45,782 nucleotides of DNA. It comes from Hyphomicrobiales bacterium. GTDB taxonomy: Bacteria > Pseudomonadota > Alphaproteobacteria > Rhizobiales > Xanthobacteraceae. The position numbers and the translations under genes are program-made. Location: contig JAFKKG010000045.1 of NCBI GenBank assembly GCA_017305715.1, positions 1 through 45,782 on the forward strand. The letters are read 5' to 3'. Shown here one piece after another: positions 15,571-23,633 of the stretch. The notes below the pieces were generated by a model. The model did not search any database and was not told the origin of the DNA. It was given only the letters and a program-made list of their open reading frames with translations. The first letter of the stretch is position 1. Each line of letters begins with the position of its first letter.

Positions 15571-16545
15571 ATGCTCAAGCCCACCTCGGTTATTCTGGCC
15601 TGCGCCATCGCCGCGCTCGGGGCCACCACAGTTCAAGCCCAGACGGCCTATCCGGCGCGGGACATCACCTTCATCGTCCCCTGGAACGCCGGCGGTTCCA
15701 ATGACGTCGCGGCACGGGCGCTCGATCCGATCCTGCGCGAGCACGGCATCAAGATCGTGATCGAGAACGTGGTCGGCGCCACCGGCACGATCGGCATGCG
15801 CCGGGTCGCAGCCGCCGCCCCCGATGGCTACACGATCGGCATGGGCACGAGTTCGACGCTGGCCCTGATCGCGCAGGGCAAGACGCCGCTCACCAATGCG
15901 CAATTCACCCACATCGCCCGCGTCTCGACCGATCCCCTGATGTTGCTGGTGCCGGCCAAGGCCGAGCAGAAATCGCTCGGCGATTTCATCAAGCTGATGA
16001 AGGACAATCCCGACAAGGTAACGATCGGCACGCCCGGCAACTACAACCTCAACCACATCTTCGCGTCGATGACCGCGCGCGCCGCCGGCGTCAATTACGT
16101 CAACGTGCCCTATACCGGCGGCTCGAAGGTGGTCGCCGACCTGCTCGGCGGGCACGTCGCTGCCGGGGTGCTCAAGCCGTCGGAAACGCTCGGGCAAATT
16201 CAGGAAGGCCTGCTCAAGCCGATCGGCATCTTCGCCAATGAGCGGCTGGAGATGTTTCCGGATGTCCCGACCTTCAAGGACAGGGGATACGACGTCTTCC
16301 CGTACGGCCCCGTCGTCCAGATGGCCTATGTGGTCGCGCCGGCTGGCCTGCCCGCCGATGTCAGGACCAAGCTCGTCACGGCCTTCCGCGCGGCGATCCA
16401 GGATCCGCGCTTCAAGGAGTTCGCCAAGAAGAACGCGTTCCTGGTCGACGACCTCACCGGCGATGCGCTGACGAAGGAAGTCGACAGCGTCGCCAGCGCG
16501 CTCGGCGCCGTCGCCGCGCAGGTCTTCAAGGACCAGAAAGAATAA
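15571..16545 (+). CDS. TctC-family (Bug) substrate-binding protein
   Basis: A 324-residue periplasmic binding protein of the tripartite tricarboxylate transporter type. Residues 1 to about 23 are a signal peptide ending VQAQ. The mature protein starts YPARDITFIVPWNAGGSNDVAAR, the signature first strand and ligand loop, followed by ENVVGATGTIGMRRVA and PYTGGSKVVADLLGGHV. Family ligands are carboxylates or related polar compounds. No TctA/TctB membrane subunits occur in the window, so it must use a transporter encoded elsewhere or act as a sensor. First gene of the operon, with ggagg-type ribosome site (gggaggaaagaaca). Confidence 0.92.
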   Translation: MLKPTSVILACAIAALGATTVQAQTAYPARDITFIVPWNAGGSNDVAARALDPILREHGIKIVIENVVGATGTIGMRRVAAAAPDGYTIGMGTSSTLALIAQGKTPLTNAQFTHIARVSTDPLMLLVPAKAEQKSLGDFIKLMKDNPDKVTIGTPGNYNLNHIFASMTARAAGVNYVNVPYTGGSKVVADLLGGHVAAGVLKPSETLGQIQEGLLKPIGIFANERLEMFPDVPTFKDRGYDVFPYGPVVQMAYVVAPAGLPADVRTKLVTAFRAAIQDPRFKEFAKKNAFLVDDLTGDALTKEVDSVASALGAVAAQVFKDQKE

Positions 16546-16600
16546 CCGGCGACATCGCAGTCCCGCTCCATTCCCGTCATTCCAAACAAAGGCCACGCGC

Positions 16601-17740
16601 TTGCCCATCAAGAAAATCACCTGTCACGTCGTTGCCGCCCCGGTGCAGCGCCCCTTCACTTCCTCGCGCGGCTGGCTCTACAAGACCCGCGGCACCTGCC
16701 TGGTCGAGATCGAGACCGATGACGGCATCACCGGCTGGGGCGAATGCTATGGCCCGTCCGCCGTCGCCAAGGCCTTTATCGACACCCAGCTCGCGCCGCG
16801 CGTGGTCGGCCGCGATCCGTTCGACGTCGAGGTGATCTGGGAAGACCTCTACAACCGGATCAAGGATTACGGCCCGAAGGGCATGTCGATCGCCGCCATC
16901 AGCGGCATCGACATCGCGCTGTGGGACATCATCGGCAAGGCCTGCAACAAACCCATTCACAAGCTGATCGGAGGCGCCTTCCGCACCGAGGTCGACGCCT
17001 ACGCCACCGGGCTCTATTTCACCGACATGGACCGGCTGGTCGAGGAGGCCGTCGAGGAGGCATCGGGTTACGTCAAGGAAGGCTTTAAGGCGATCAAGAT
17101 GAAGATCGGCCTCGGTTCGATCAAGCGCGATTTCGACCGCGTCAAGGCGGTGCGCGAGGCGATCGGCCCCGGCGTCAAGCTGATGGTCGACGCCAATCAT
17201 TGCCTGACCGTTCCCGCCGCGATCCGGCTCGGCCGCAAGCTGGAAGAACTCGACATCGAGTGGTTCGAGGAGCCGATTTCGCCGGAGGACATCGACGGCT
17301 ACGTCGAGGTGTCGCGCGCGCTCGACATGGCGGTGGCCGGCGGCGAGAATGAATTCACCCGCTGGGGGTTTCGCGACGCCATCGTGCGCAAGGCGATGGA
17401 CATCGTGCAGCCGGACGTTTGCGCGGCCGGCGGCATCACCGAATGCAAGAAGATCGCGGCGCTGGCCTCGACGCATGGCGTCGAATGCGTGCCGCATGCC
17501 TGGGGCTCCGCGGTCGGCCTCGCCGCCACCATCCACTTCCTGGCGTCGATCCCGAACCAGCCGCCCAGCCTGTTTCCGATGCCGCCGATGCTGGAGTTCG
17601 AGCAGGAGGAAAATCCGTTCCGCGATCATCTGGCTGTCGAGCCGATCCGCCAGGTCACGGGCACCATTGCGGTCCCGACCGGCGCCGGCCTCGGCATCGA
17701 GATCGATCGCGCCGTGATCGACCGCTACCGTGTTGCCTGA
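16601..17740 (+). CDS. Enolase-superfamily protein, mandelate racemase subgroup (1)
   Basis: A 379-residue sugar-acid dehydratase or racemase candidate. The N-terminal capping domain covers about 1-125 and the barrel follows. Expected catalytic residues are present: Lys166 and Lys168 (AIKMKIG), metal ligands Asp197, Glu223 and Glu249 (MVDANH, WFEEP, GGENE), and the Asp272/His299 dyad (QPDVCAAGG, PHAWGS). With both Lys and His bases it could do either 1,1-proton transfer or dehydration. The start is TTG at 16601, which gives the conserved first strand PIKKITCHVV; no ATG fits. Substrate unknown; the neighbours point to a sugar acid or similar hydroxy acid. Confidence 0.92.
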   Translation: MPIKKITCHVVAAPVQRPFTSSRGWLYKTRGTCLVEIETDDGITGWGECYGPSAVAKAFIDTQLAPRVVGRDPFDVEVIWEDLYNRIKDYGPKGMSIAAISGIDIALWDIIGKACNKPIHKLIGGAFRTEVDAYATGLYFTDMDRLVEEAVEEASGYVKEGFKAIKMKIGLGSIKRDFDRVKAVREAIGPGVKLMVDANHCLTVPAAIRLGRKLEELDIEWFEEPISPEDIDGYVEVSRALDMAVAGGENEFTRWGFRDAIVRKAMDIVQPDVCAAGGITECKKIAALASTHGVECVPHAWGSAVGLAATIHFLASIPNQPPSLFPMPPMLEFEQEENPFRDHLAVEPIRQVTGTIAVPTGAGLGIEIDRAVIDRYRVA

Positions 17741-17755
17741 AGTGATGGCGTCAGC

Positions 17756-18661
17756 ATGAAATTCGTCAGCTTCAGCGCCCAGGGTGTTGTCCGCGCCGGC
17801 GTGCTGCTCGGGGATGGCGCCGGCGCGAGCGATGAGGTCGTCGATCTCGCGCATCCGTCGATGCACGCGGCGCTGCGCGGCACCGCGCCGCAGATGCAGG
17901 CCCTGATCGAGACGGGTCTTGCCGGCGCCGTGCTACGGATTGGCGCGCATGGCCTGGCGGAAGACGCCAGATTGCCGCTTCACGCCATCACGCTCACGGC
18001 ACCCCTGCCCGCGCCGCGACGAATCTTCGGCATTGCACATAATTACCGCGATGCGCTGGCCGAGCGCGGCATGGCGCCGCCGGACAAACCGGTGCTGTTC
18101 ATGAAAGCGCCGCGCACCATCATCGGCGCCGGTCAGCCGATCGTGCTGCCGGCAGGAATCGGCGGCGTCACCTATGAAGCGGAACTGGCCGCCGTGATCG
18201 GCACGCGCGCTGAAAACGTCAGCAAGGACCGCGCCCTCGATCACGTCGTGGCCTATGGCTGCTTCAACGACATCAGCGCCAGCGAAATCATCAAGGCGGA
18301 CGGCCATTTCGACCGTGGCAAGAATTTTGCCACGTTCGGGCCGTTCGGGCCCTACCTCGCGTCGCGCGACGAGGTAAAGGATCCGCATGCGCTGACCGTA
18401 TCGCTGAAGGTCGACGGCCGCACGCTGCAATCCGGCTCGACGCGCAACATGCTGTTCGACGTCGCCGACCTCGTCGCCTATTTGTCCGCCCTGCGGCCGC
18501 TAGAGCCCGGTGACATCATCGCAACGGGCACACCGGCCGGCGTGGCCGCCCTGCACAAGCCGCCGGCGTGGCTCAAGCCAGGCTCGACCGTCGAAGTCGA
18601 GGCCGAGGGCCTTGGCCGCCTGCAAAATCCAATCATCGAAGGACCCGCGCCAGATGCCTGA
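17756..18661 (+). CDS. Fumarylacetoacetate hydrolase (FAH) family protein
   Basis: A 301-residue protein. Residues about 85-290 are the FAH catalytic domain: FGIAHNYRDAL with His95, metal-binding Glu141 and Glu143 (VTYEAELAAVIG), Asp172 (CFNDISASEI) and the loop GKNFATFGPFGPY. FAH-fold enzymes split C-C bonds of diketo acids or act as decarboxylases or hydratases. In sugar-acid routes they hydrolyse 2,4-diketo-3-deoxy acids to pyruvate plus a hydroxy acid, which would fit between a dehydratase and a dehydrogenase. ATG 17756 lies 15 bp behind the first enolase gene, and its stop overlaps the next gene by 8 bp, so translation is coupled. Confidence 0.9.
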   Translation: MKFVSFSAQGVVRAGVLLGDGAGASDEVVDLAHPSMHAALRGTAPQMQALIETGLAGAVLRIGAHGLAEDARLPLHAITLTAPLPAPRRIFGIAHNYRDALAERGMAPPDKPVLFMKAPRTIIGAGQPIVLPAGIGGVTYEAELAAVIGTRAENVSKDRALDHVVAYGCFNDISASEIIKADGHFDRGKNFATFGPFGPYLASRDEVKDPHALTVSLKVDGRTLQSGSTRNMLFDVADLVAYLSALRPLEPGDIIATGTPAGVAALHKPPAWLKPGSTVEVEAEGLGRLQNPIIEGPAPDA

Positions 18662-19616
18662 CCAACCGATCGTCCTCCTGACCAACGCGATGCATCCCGA
18701 CGGCGAAGCGATCCTCGCGCCGCATGTCAGAATGATCGTGCCGCCGGACGCGAAGGCAGAAACCCTGCGCGAATGGGCCAAGAACGCCGATGGCATCATC
18801 GTGCGCGCCAAGCTGCCGGATGACATCGTCGATCATGCCCCGCGCCTGAAAGGCATCGTCCGCCACGGCGTCGGCCTCGACTTCATCCCGGTCGCTGCCG
18901 CCACCGCACGCGGCATCGCGGTGGCCAATCTTCCCGGCAGCAACACCAACGCGGTGGCCGAATATGTGATGTCGGCGCTGATGCATCTGCGCCGGCCGCT
19001 TTACCGTCTGGACGGCAGCCTGCGCAGCCAAGGCTGGAACGCCGCGCGCCCGATGGCGGACAGCCTTCCCGAACTCGCTGGCTCGACGCTCGGCATCCTC
19101 GGCGTCGGGACGATCGGCCGCCACCTTGCAGGGATCGCACGTAACGGCTTTGGGATGAAGGTGCTCGGCACTTCCCGCCGCAAGGGCGCGCTGCCGGATG
19201 ACATCGAGGAAGTCTCGCTTGACGACCTGTTCGCACGCAGCGATGCGATCGCCGTGTGCTGCGCGCTAACCGACGAGACCCGCGGGATGGTCAGCCGCAC
19301 CCTGATCGGCCGGATGCGGCCGACCGCCATCCTGGTGAATGTGTCGCGCGGCGCGGTCATCGAGACGCCAGCTCTCGTCGAAGCACTGAGGGCCCAAAAG
19401 ATCGGCGGCGCGGCACTTGATGTGTTCGACGTGCAGCCATTGCCGGCGAACGACGCCCTGTTCGATTGCCCGAACCTGCTGCTGACGCCGCATACCGCGG
19501 GGATCACGGCGACCAGCGGCCGCGCGATGGCGGTCAGTTCGGCCCAAGAAATGCTTCGAATTCTCCGCGGCGAACAGCCGCTCAATCTCGTCAATCCCGC
19601 CTACAAGGCGGCATGA
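18654..19616 (+). CDS. D-isomer-specific 2-hydroxyacid dehydrogenase
   Basis: A 320-residue NAD(P)-dependent dehydrogenase of the D-3-phosphoglycerate dehydrogenase fold. The nucleotide loop is GVGTIG (150-155) in a Rossmann domain covering about 100-285. Of the catalytic set, Arg233 (VSRGAV) and His280 (LTPHTAG) are present, but the usual glutamate in DVFxxEP is Gln261 (DVFDVQPLP). This Arg-Gln-His set recalls formate dehydrogenase; some hydroxyacid dehydrogenases also carry Gln here. It probably oxidises or reduces a pathway intermediate. The start at ATG 18654 overlaps the FAH gene, and the longer upstream frame is a shadow. Confidence 0.9.
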   Translation: MPDQPIVLLTNAMHPDGEAILAPHVRMIVPPDAKAETLREWAKNADGIIVRAKLPDDIVDHAPRLKGIVRHGVGLDFIPVAAATARGIAVANLPGSNTNAVAEYVMSALMHLRRPLYRLDGSLRSQGWNAARPMADSLPELAGSTLGILGVGTIGRHLAGIARNGFGMKVLGTSRRKGALPDDIEEVSLDDLFARSDAIAVCCALTDETRGMVSRTLIGRMRPTAILVNVSRGAVIETPALVEALRAQKIGGAALDVFDVQPLPANDALFDCPNLLLTPHTAGITATSGRAMAVSSAQEMLRILRGEQPLNLVNPAYKAA

Positions 19617-19625
19617 GGATCCAAC

Positions 19626-20765
19626 ATGCGCATTACATCGATCAAGGCCGTCCCGATTTCCTACCGCGTACCTGAAGGCCAGAACGTCCGGCTCGGCATC
19701 GGGCGCGCCGTCAAGCGCGACGCGGTGCTGGTGAAGGTCACGACCGATCAGGGCCTGACCGGATGGGGCGAGGCCCATCACGGCCGTTGCCCGGGCGCGA
19801 TCGCCAAACTGATCGACACCACGATGTCAGAACTCGTCGTCGGCATGGATGCGATGAACGTGGTCGGCGTTTGGCAGCGCGTCTACCAGATGCAACTGTC
19901 GAGCCACGGCATGGGATACGCCGCCTCGATGGCGCTCAGCGGCCTCGATCTGGCGCTGTGGGATATCCGCGCCAAGGCGGCGGGCTGGCCGCTCTACAGA
20001 CTGCTCGGCGGCACTTCAAAGCCGATCAAGGCCTATGCCGGCGGCATCTCGCTCGGCTGGCAGCCGCCGCCATCGCTCGCGCAGGAAGCGCTGGGCTACA
20101 TTGCCCAGGGCTACCGGGCGATCAAGCTGCGCGTCGGCGACAATCCGCGCGACGATATCGCGCGCGCCACCGCGGTGCGCGAAGCGGTCGGCGACGCCAT
20201 CGAAATCCTCGTCGACGCCAACACCAATTACACGCTCGACGACGCCCGCCGCGTGATGCCCGCTTACGACGAGTTGCAGATCGGCTGGCTCGAAGAGCCG
20301 TTTCCGGCGCAGGACTATCGTTCTTATCAGGTCGCCGCCACGTTCGGCTCGACGCCGCTGGCGGCCGGCGAAAACCACTTTACGCGCTTCGAGTTCACCC
20401 GCCTGATCGAGGATCGCGCCGTCAGCATCGTGCAGCCGGATCTGTCGAAAACCGGCGGCGTCACCGAAACCATGCGGATCGCCGGGATGGCCTATGCCTG
20501 GAAACTGCCATTCAATCCGCACACCTCGGCAACCGGCATCAACATGGCCGCGACCATCAACGTGCTGGGCGCGGTCGATGCGCCCGGATATTTCGAGGGC
20601 GATGTCGCCAAGCACAACCCGTTCCGCGACGAGGTCGGCGGCATCCCCTACACGCTCGACGCCGACGGATGCGTCAAGCCGTCGGAAATTCCCGGCCTTG
20701 GGGTCGAGATCAACGAAGCTTTCATCAACGCCCATCCATTGATCGAGGGACCCTGCTATGTCTGA
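19626..20765 (+). CDS. Enolase-superfamily protein, mandelate racemase subgroup (2)
   Basis: A second 379-residue enolase-superfamily enzyme, clearly distinct in sequence from the one at 16601. It has Lys167 and Arg169 (AIKLRVG, a KxR motif instead of KxK), metal ligands Asp197, Glu223 and Glu249 (LVDANTN, WLEEPFP, AAGENH) and the Asp272/His299 dyad (QPDLSKTGG, NPHTSATG). With the second lysine replaced by arginine, the His-Asp pair probably supplies the general acid/base as in many sugar-acid dehydratases. Two different enolases in one operon suggest two stereoisomers or two substrates feeding one route. Its stop overlaps the next gene by 8 bp. Confidence 0.92.
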   Translation: MRITSIKAVPISYRVPEGQNVRLGIGRAVKRDAVLVKVTTDQGLTGWGEAHHGRCPGAIAKLIDTTMSELVVGMDAMNVVGVWQRVYQMQLSSHGMGYAASMALSGLDLALWDIRAKAAGWPLYRLLGGTSKPIKAYAGGISLGWQPPPSLAQEALGYIAQGYRAIKLRVGDNPRDDIARATAVREAVGDAIEILVDANTNYTLDDARRVMPAYDELQIGWLEEPFPAQDYRSYQVAATFGSTPLAAGENHFTRFEFTRLIEDRAVSIVQPDLSKTGGVTETMRIAGMAYAWKLPFNPHTSATGINMAATINVLGAVDAPGYFEGDVAKHNPFRDEVGGIPYTLDADGCVKPSEIPGLGVEINEAFINAHPLIEGPCYV

Positions 20766-21792
20766 CATGCAGCAGGCTGAAGTCACGTCGCGCGCGCGCC
20801 GTCTTGTTCACTTCGCCTGCCGCGTACTCTTCGTTCTCCTGGCCGGCGCTGCGATCGCATCGATGCGGACCGCCCCGGCATCGGCCGATCCGGACACCTA
20901 TCCGAACCGGACCATTCGCTACATCGTTCCCTACCCGCCCGGCGCGTTCAACGACACGCTGGCGCGGATCGTATCGCAGAAACTCAGCGAAGCCTGGGGC
21001 GTCCCCGTGGTGGTCGAGAACCGGCCGGGCGGCGGCACGCTGATCGGCACCGAAGCCATCGCCAAGGCTTCGCCCGACGGCTACACCCTGCTCGGCGTCG
21101 CGTTTCCCTTCGGCGCCAACCCCAGCATCTACAAGAACCTGCCGTATGATACGGTGAAGGACTTCACGCCGCTGATCTTCGCCGGCCAGACCCAGAACCT
21201 CCTCGTCGTCAGGCCCTCGCTGGCGATCCATTCCCTCCAGGAATTGATCGATTATGCCAAAAAGAATCCCGGCAAGGTCAGCTACGGCTCCACCGGCATC
21301 GGCTCGTCCAACCATCTGTCGATGGAGCTTTTCAAGAGCATGGCCGGCATCGATATCGTGCACGTCCCCTACAAGGGCAGCGCACCGATGGTGAACGACC
21401 TGCTTGGCGGGCATATCGACACCGCCTTCGACAACACGCCGAACGTATTGCCCCAGGTCAATGGCGAGAAATTGCGCGCGCTCGGCGTCAGCAGTAAGAC
21501 GCGCTCGACCCTCGCCGCCAATGTCCCGACGGTGACGGAGGCCGGCGTTCCAGGCTATGAGGTCACCGTGTGGTTCGGCATCGTCGGGCCCGCAGGCATG
21601 CCACCTGCGATCGTGCAGAAGCTGAATGCCGAGATGAATACGATCTTCAAGATGGACGATGTGAAGCGCCGCTTCATGGAACAGGGTGTCGATCCCGTCG
21701 GCGGAACGCCATCACAATTCGCAGATCACATTCGCGCCGAAATCCAGAAATGGGCCAAGGTCGTCAAGGACGCGAATATCCAGCCCGAGTGA
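20758..21792 (+). CDS. TctC-family (Bug) substrate-binding protein (2)
   Basis: A 344-residue periplasmic binding protein. The N-terminus has a basic stretch and a hydrophobic core (FACRVLFVLLAGAAIASM) ending near ASADPDTYPNRT, so it is exported. YPNRTIRYIVPYPPGAFNDTLAR is the ligand loop and VPYKGSAPMVNDLLGGHIDTAFD the second conserved block. It is not closely similar to the first TctC protein of this operon, so the operon encodes two receptors with probably different ligands. It is the last gene: it overlaps the second enolase gene by 8 bp and ends 12 bp from the convergent HxlR gene. No TctA or TctB gene is present. Confidence 0.92.
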   Translation: MSDMQQAEVTSRARRLVHFACRVLFVLLAGAAIASMRTAPASADPDTYPNRTIRYIVPYPPGAFNDTLARIVSQKLSEAWGVPVVVENRPGGGTLIGTEAIAKASPDGYTLLGVAFPFGANPSIYKNLPYDTVKDFTPLIFAGQTQNLLVVRPSLAIHSLQELIDYAKKNPGKVSYGSTGIGSSNHLSMELFKSMAGIDIVHVPYKGSAPMVNDLLGGHIDTAFDNTPNVLPQVNGEKLRALGVSSKTRSTLAANVPTVTEAGVPGYEVTVWFGIVGPAGMPPAIVQKLNAEMNTIFKMDDVKRRFMEQGVDPVGGTPSQFADHIRAEIQKWAKVVKDANIQPE

Positions 21793-21804
21793 GGTGCGCC
21801 GCGC

Positions 21805-22257
21805 TCAGCGCCTGCGGGCGGCGACCTTCTTCACTTTGGTATCGGACCATGCCAGCGGACGGCCTTTCCTTGACGGCAGTACCAGTTGCCCGACCGGCTG
21901 GCCGGCCTGGTCGAGCAGCACCGAATGCGCTTCACCGCTGCTGTAGAGATGCGCCTCGCCCCATTGCCGCAGGCTGACCACCACCGGAAACAGATCCCGC
22001 CCCTTCTCGGTCAGCAGGTATTCCTGATAGGCACTGCCATCGGAGGCTGCGACCTGCTTGAGGACGCCGGCTTCGACGAGCTGGCGCAGCCGCGTCGCCA
22101 GCATGCCCTTGGCGATGCCGAGATTCTTCTGAAAGTCGCCGAACCGGCGCAGGCCGTCGAAGGCGTCGCGCACGATCAGGAGTGACCACCAGTCGCCGAT
22201 CGTGTCGAGCGCGCGCGCCACCGGGCAGTCGGCCTTGGCAAATCCGGTCCGCTTCAT
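21805..22257 (-). CDS. HxlR family transcriptional regulator
   Basis: A 150-residue regulator with the HxlR winged helix at residues about 10-100: CPVARALDTIGDWWSLLIVRD (with the conserved cysteine), FGDFQKNLGIAKGMLATRLRQL and the wing DGSAYQEYLLTEKGRDL. The C-terminal 40 residues are basic. Related proteins sense reactive quinones or aldehydes through the N-terminal cysteine (as in YodB, HypR), but this is not certain here. ATG 22257 has a ggagg ribosome site; the longer frame is not conserved. It is divergent from an MFS exporter gene with an inverted repeat between them, so it probably represses that gene and itself. Confidence 0.92.
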   Translation of the reverse strand: MKRTGFAKADCPVARALDTIGDWWSLLIVRDAFDGLRRFGDFQKNLGIAKGMLATRLRQLVEAGVLKQVAASDGSAYQEYLLTEKGRDLFPVVVSLRQWGEAHLYSSGEAHSVLLDQAGQPVGQLVLPSRKGRPLAWSDTKVKKVAARRR

Positions 22258-22286
22258 CGTGGCGCCTCCTCGTTCACAATTTCGAA

Positions 22287-22307
22287 CTGGTCCTAAAATA
22301 GGACTAG
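22287..22307. promoter_or_regulatory. Inverted-repeat operator between hxlR-type and MFS genes
   Basis: GTCCTA-AAA-TAGGAC at 22290-22304 is a perfect 6-bp inverted repeat with a 3-base centre, and two more bases pair on each side after one mismatch. It lies 30 bp upstream of the regulator start and about 60 bp upstream of the exporter start. A partial match to the left flank (aactggtc) recurs at 22321-22328. Binding by the HxlR protein is inferred from position. Confidence 0.65.
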
Positions 22308-22364
22308 ACAGCATCAGATGCAACTGGTCTCATCATAATACCAAGTTTCTCTGACGCGGAGCTG

Positions 22365-23627
22365 ATGATGACCAACCGGAATGCAACAACGGCCGGGCCA
22401 ACCGACAGCGGCGAGACGACGGCAGGTCCGCTTTCGACCGCCATCGTGCTGCTGTTTGCGATCGCCTGCGGGCTCAGCGTCGCCAACATCTATTTCGCCC
22501 AGCCGCTGCTCGACACCATGGCGCAGGATCTCGACATCACGCCCGCCGTGATCGGCATCGTCGTGACGCTGACCCAGATCGGCTACGCGTTCGGCCTGGT
22601 GCTGATCGTACCGCTCGGCGACCTTCTGGACCGCCGCCGGCTGATCGTCGGCCAGATCCTGCTGACGGCAATCGCGCTCGTCATCGTCGGCACCGCGACG
22701 AACGCCGCAGTGCTGTTCGTGGGAATGGTCCTCGTCGGGCTGTTGGCCGTCGTGATCCAGGTGCTGGTCGCCTACGCCGCGACATCAGCCGCGCCAGCCG
22801 AGCGCGGGCGCACGATCGGCACCGTCACCAGCGGCGTGGTGTCGGGCATCCTGCTCGCCCGTTTCGCCGCCGGTGCGCTGGCCGATATCGGCGGATGGCG
22901 CGTGGTCTATCTGACCTCGGCCGCGCTCACGCTGGTGCTGGCGGCGCTGCTCGCGCGGGCCCTGCCGCGGCATCAGCCGCAGGCAATGGCCGGATCATCC
23001 TATGCAAAACTGTTGCGCTCCACCGTCGCCCTGTTCGTGGAGGAACCGATGTTGCGCGAGCGCGGCGTGTTCGCGCTGCTGATCTTCGCGAGCTTCAGCG
23101 TGTTCTGGAGCTCGATCGTGCTGCCGCTCGCCGCGCCGCCGCTATCATACTCGCACACCGCGATCGGAATGCTGGGGATCGCCGGCCTCGCCGGGGCGCT
23201 GGCGGCGCACCGTTCCGGCCGCCTCGCCGATCGCGGCTGGGGGCAGCGCACCACCGGACTGTCACTGATGCTGATGCTGGCCGGCTGGGTCCCGATCGCC
23301 TGCCTGCACGCCTCGCTATGGCTGGTGCTGGCAGGCGTGGTCATGATCGACTTCGCGGTGCAGGCGATCCACGTCACCAATCAGAGCCTGATCGTCGCCA
23401 CGCGCCCCGACGCCGCAAGCCGCCTGGTCGGCGGCTACATGGTGTTCTACTCGATCGGCACCGGCCTTGGCGCGATCGGTTCGACCATCGTCTATGCGAT
23501 GGCCGGCTGGATCGGCGTCTGCGTGCTCGGCGCGGCGATCAGTGCCTGCGCCCTGCTGTTCTGGGTCATCACGGTGAGCAGGACGCCGCTGCCGACAGGC
23601 GTCTGTGCGGTCTCATCATCGCGATGA
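22365..23627 (+). CDS. MFS transporter (DHA1-type efflux)
   Basis: A 420-residue major facilitator with about 12 hydrophobic segments. The first is IVLLFAIACGLSVANIYFAQPLLDTMA, and the loop 2-3 signature is LVPLGDLLDRRRL-like (LIVPLGDLLDRRRLIVG). Substrate prediction is not possible; drug, metabolite or sugar efflux is typical for the subgroup with the N-terminal ANIYFAQPLL sequence. Two adjacent ATG codons (22365 and 22368) can serve as start. It is probably controlled by the divergent HxlR-type repressor. It ends 6 bp from the convergent methyltransferase gene. Confidence 0.92.
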   Translation: MMTNRNATTAGPTDSGETTAGPLSTAIVLLFAIACGLSVANIYFAQPLLDTMAQDLDITPAVIGIVVTLTQIGYAFGLVLIVPLGDLLDRRRLIVGQILLTAIALVIVGTATNAAVLFVGMVLVGLLAVVIQVLVAYAATSAAPAERGRTIGTVTSGVVSGILLARFAAGALADIGGWRVVYLTSAALTLVLAALLARALPRHQPQAMAGSSYAKLLRSTVALFVEEPMLRERGVFALLIFASFSVFWSSIVLPLAAPPLSYSHTAIGMLGIAGLAGALAAHRSGRLADRGWGQRTTGLSLMLMLAGWVPIACLHASLWLVLAGVVMIDFAVQAIHVTNQSLIVATRPDAASRLVGGYMVFYSIGTGLGAIGSTIVYAMAGWIGVCVLGAAISACALLFWVITVSRTPLPTGVCAVSSSR

Positions 23628-23633
23628 ACGCCA

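Noticed and set aside
16577-17866. 429-codon open frame antisense to the first enolase gene
   Set aside because: Shadow of a gene with intact catalytic motifs.
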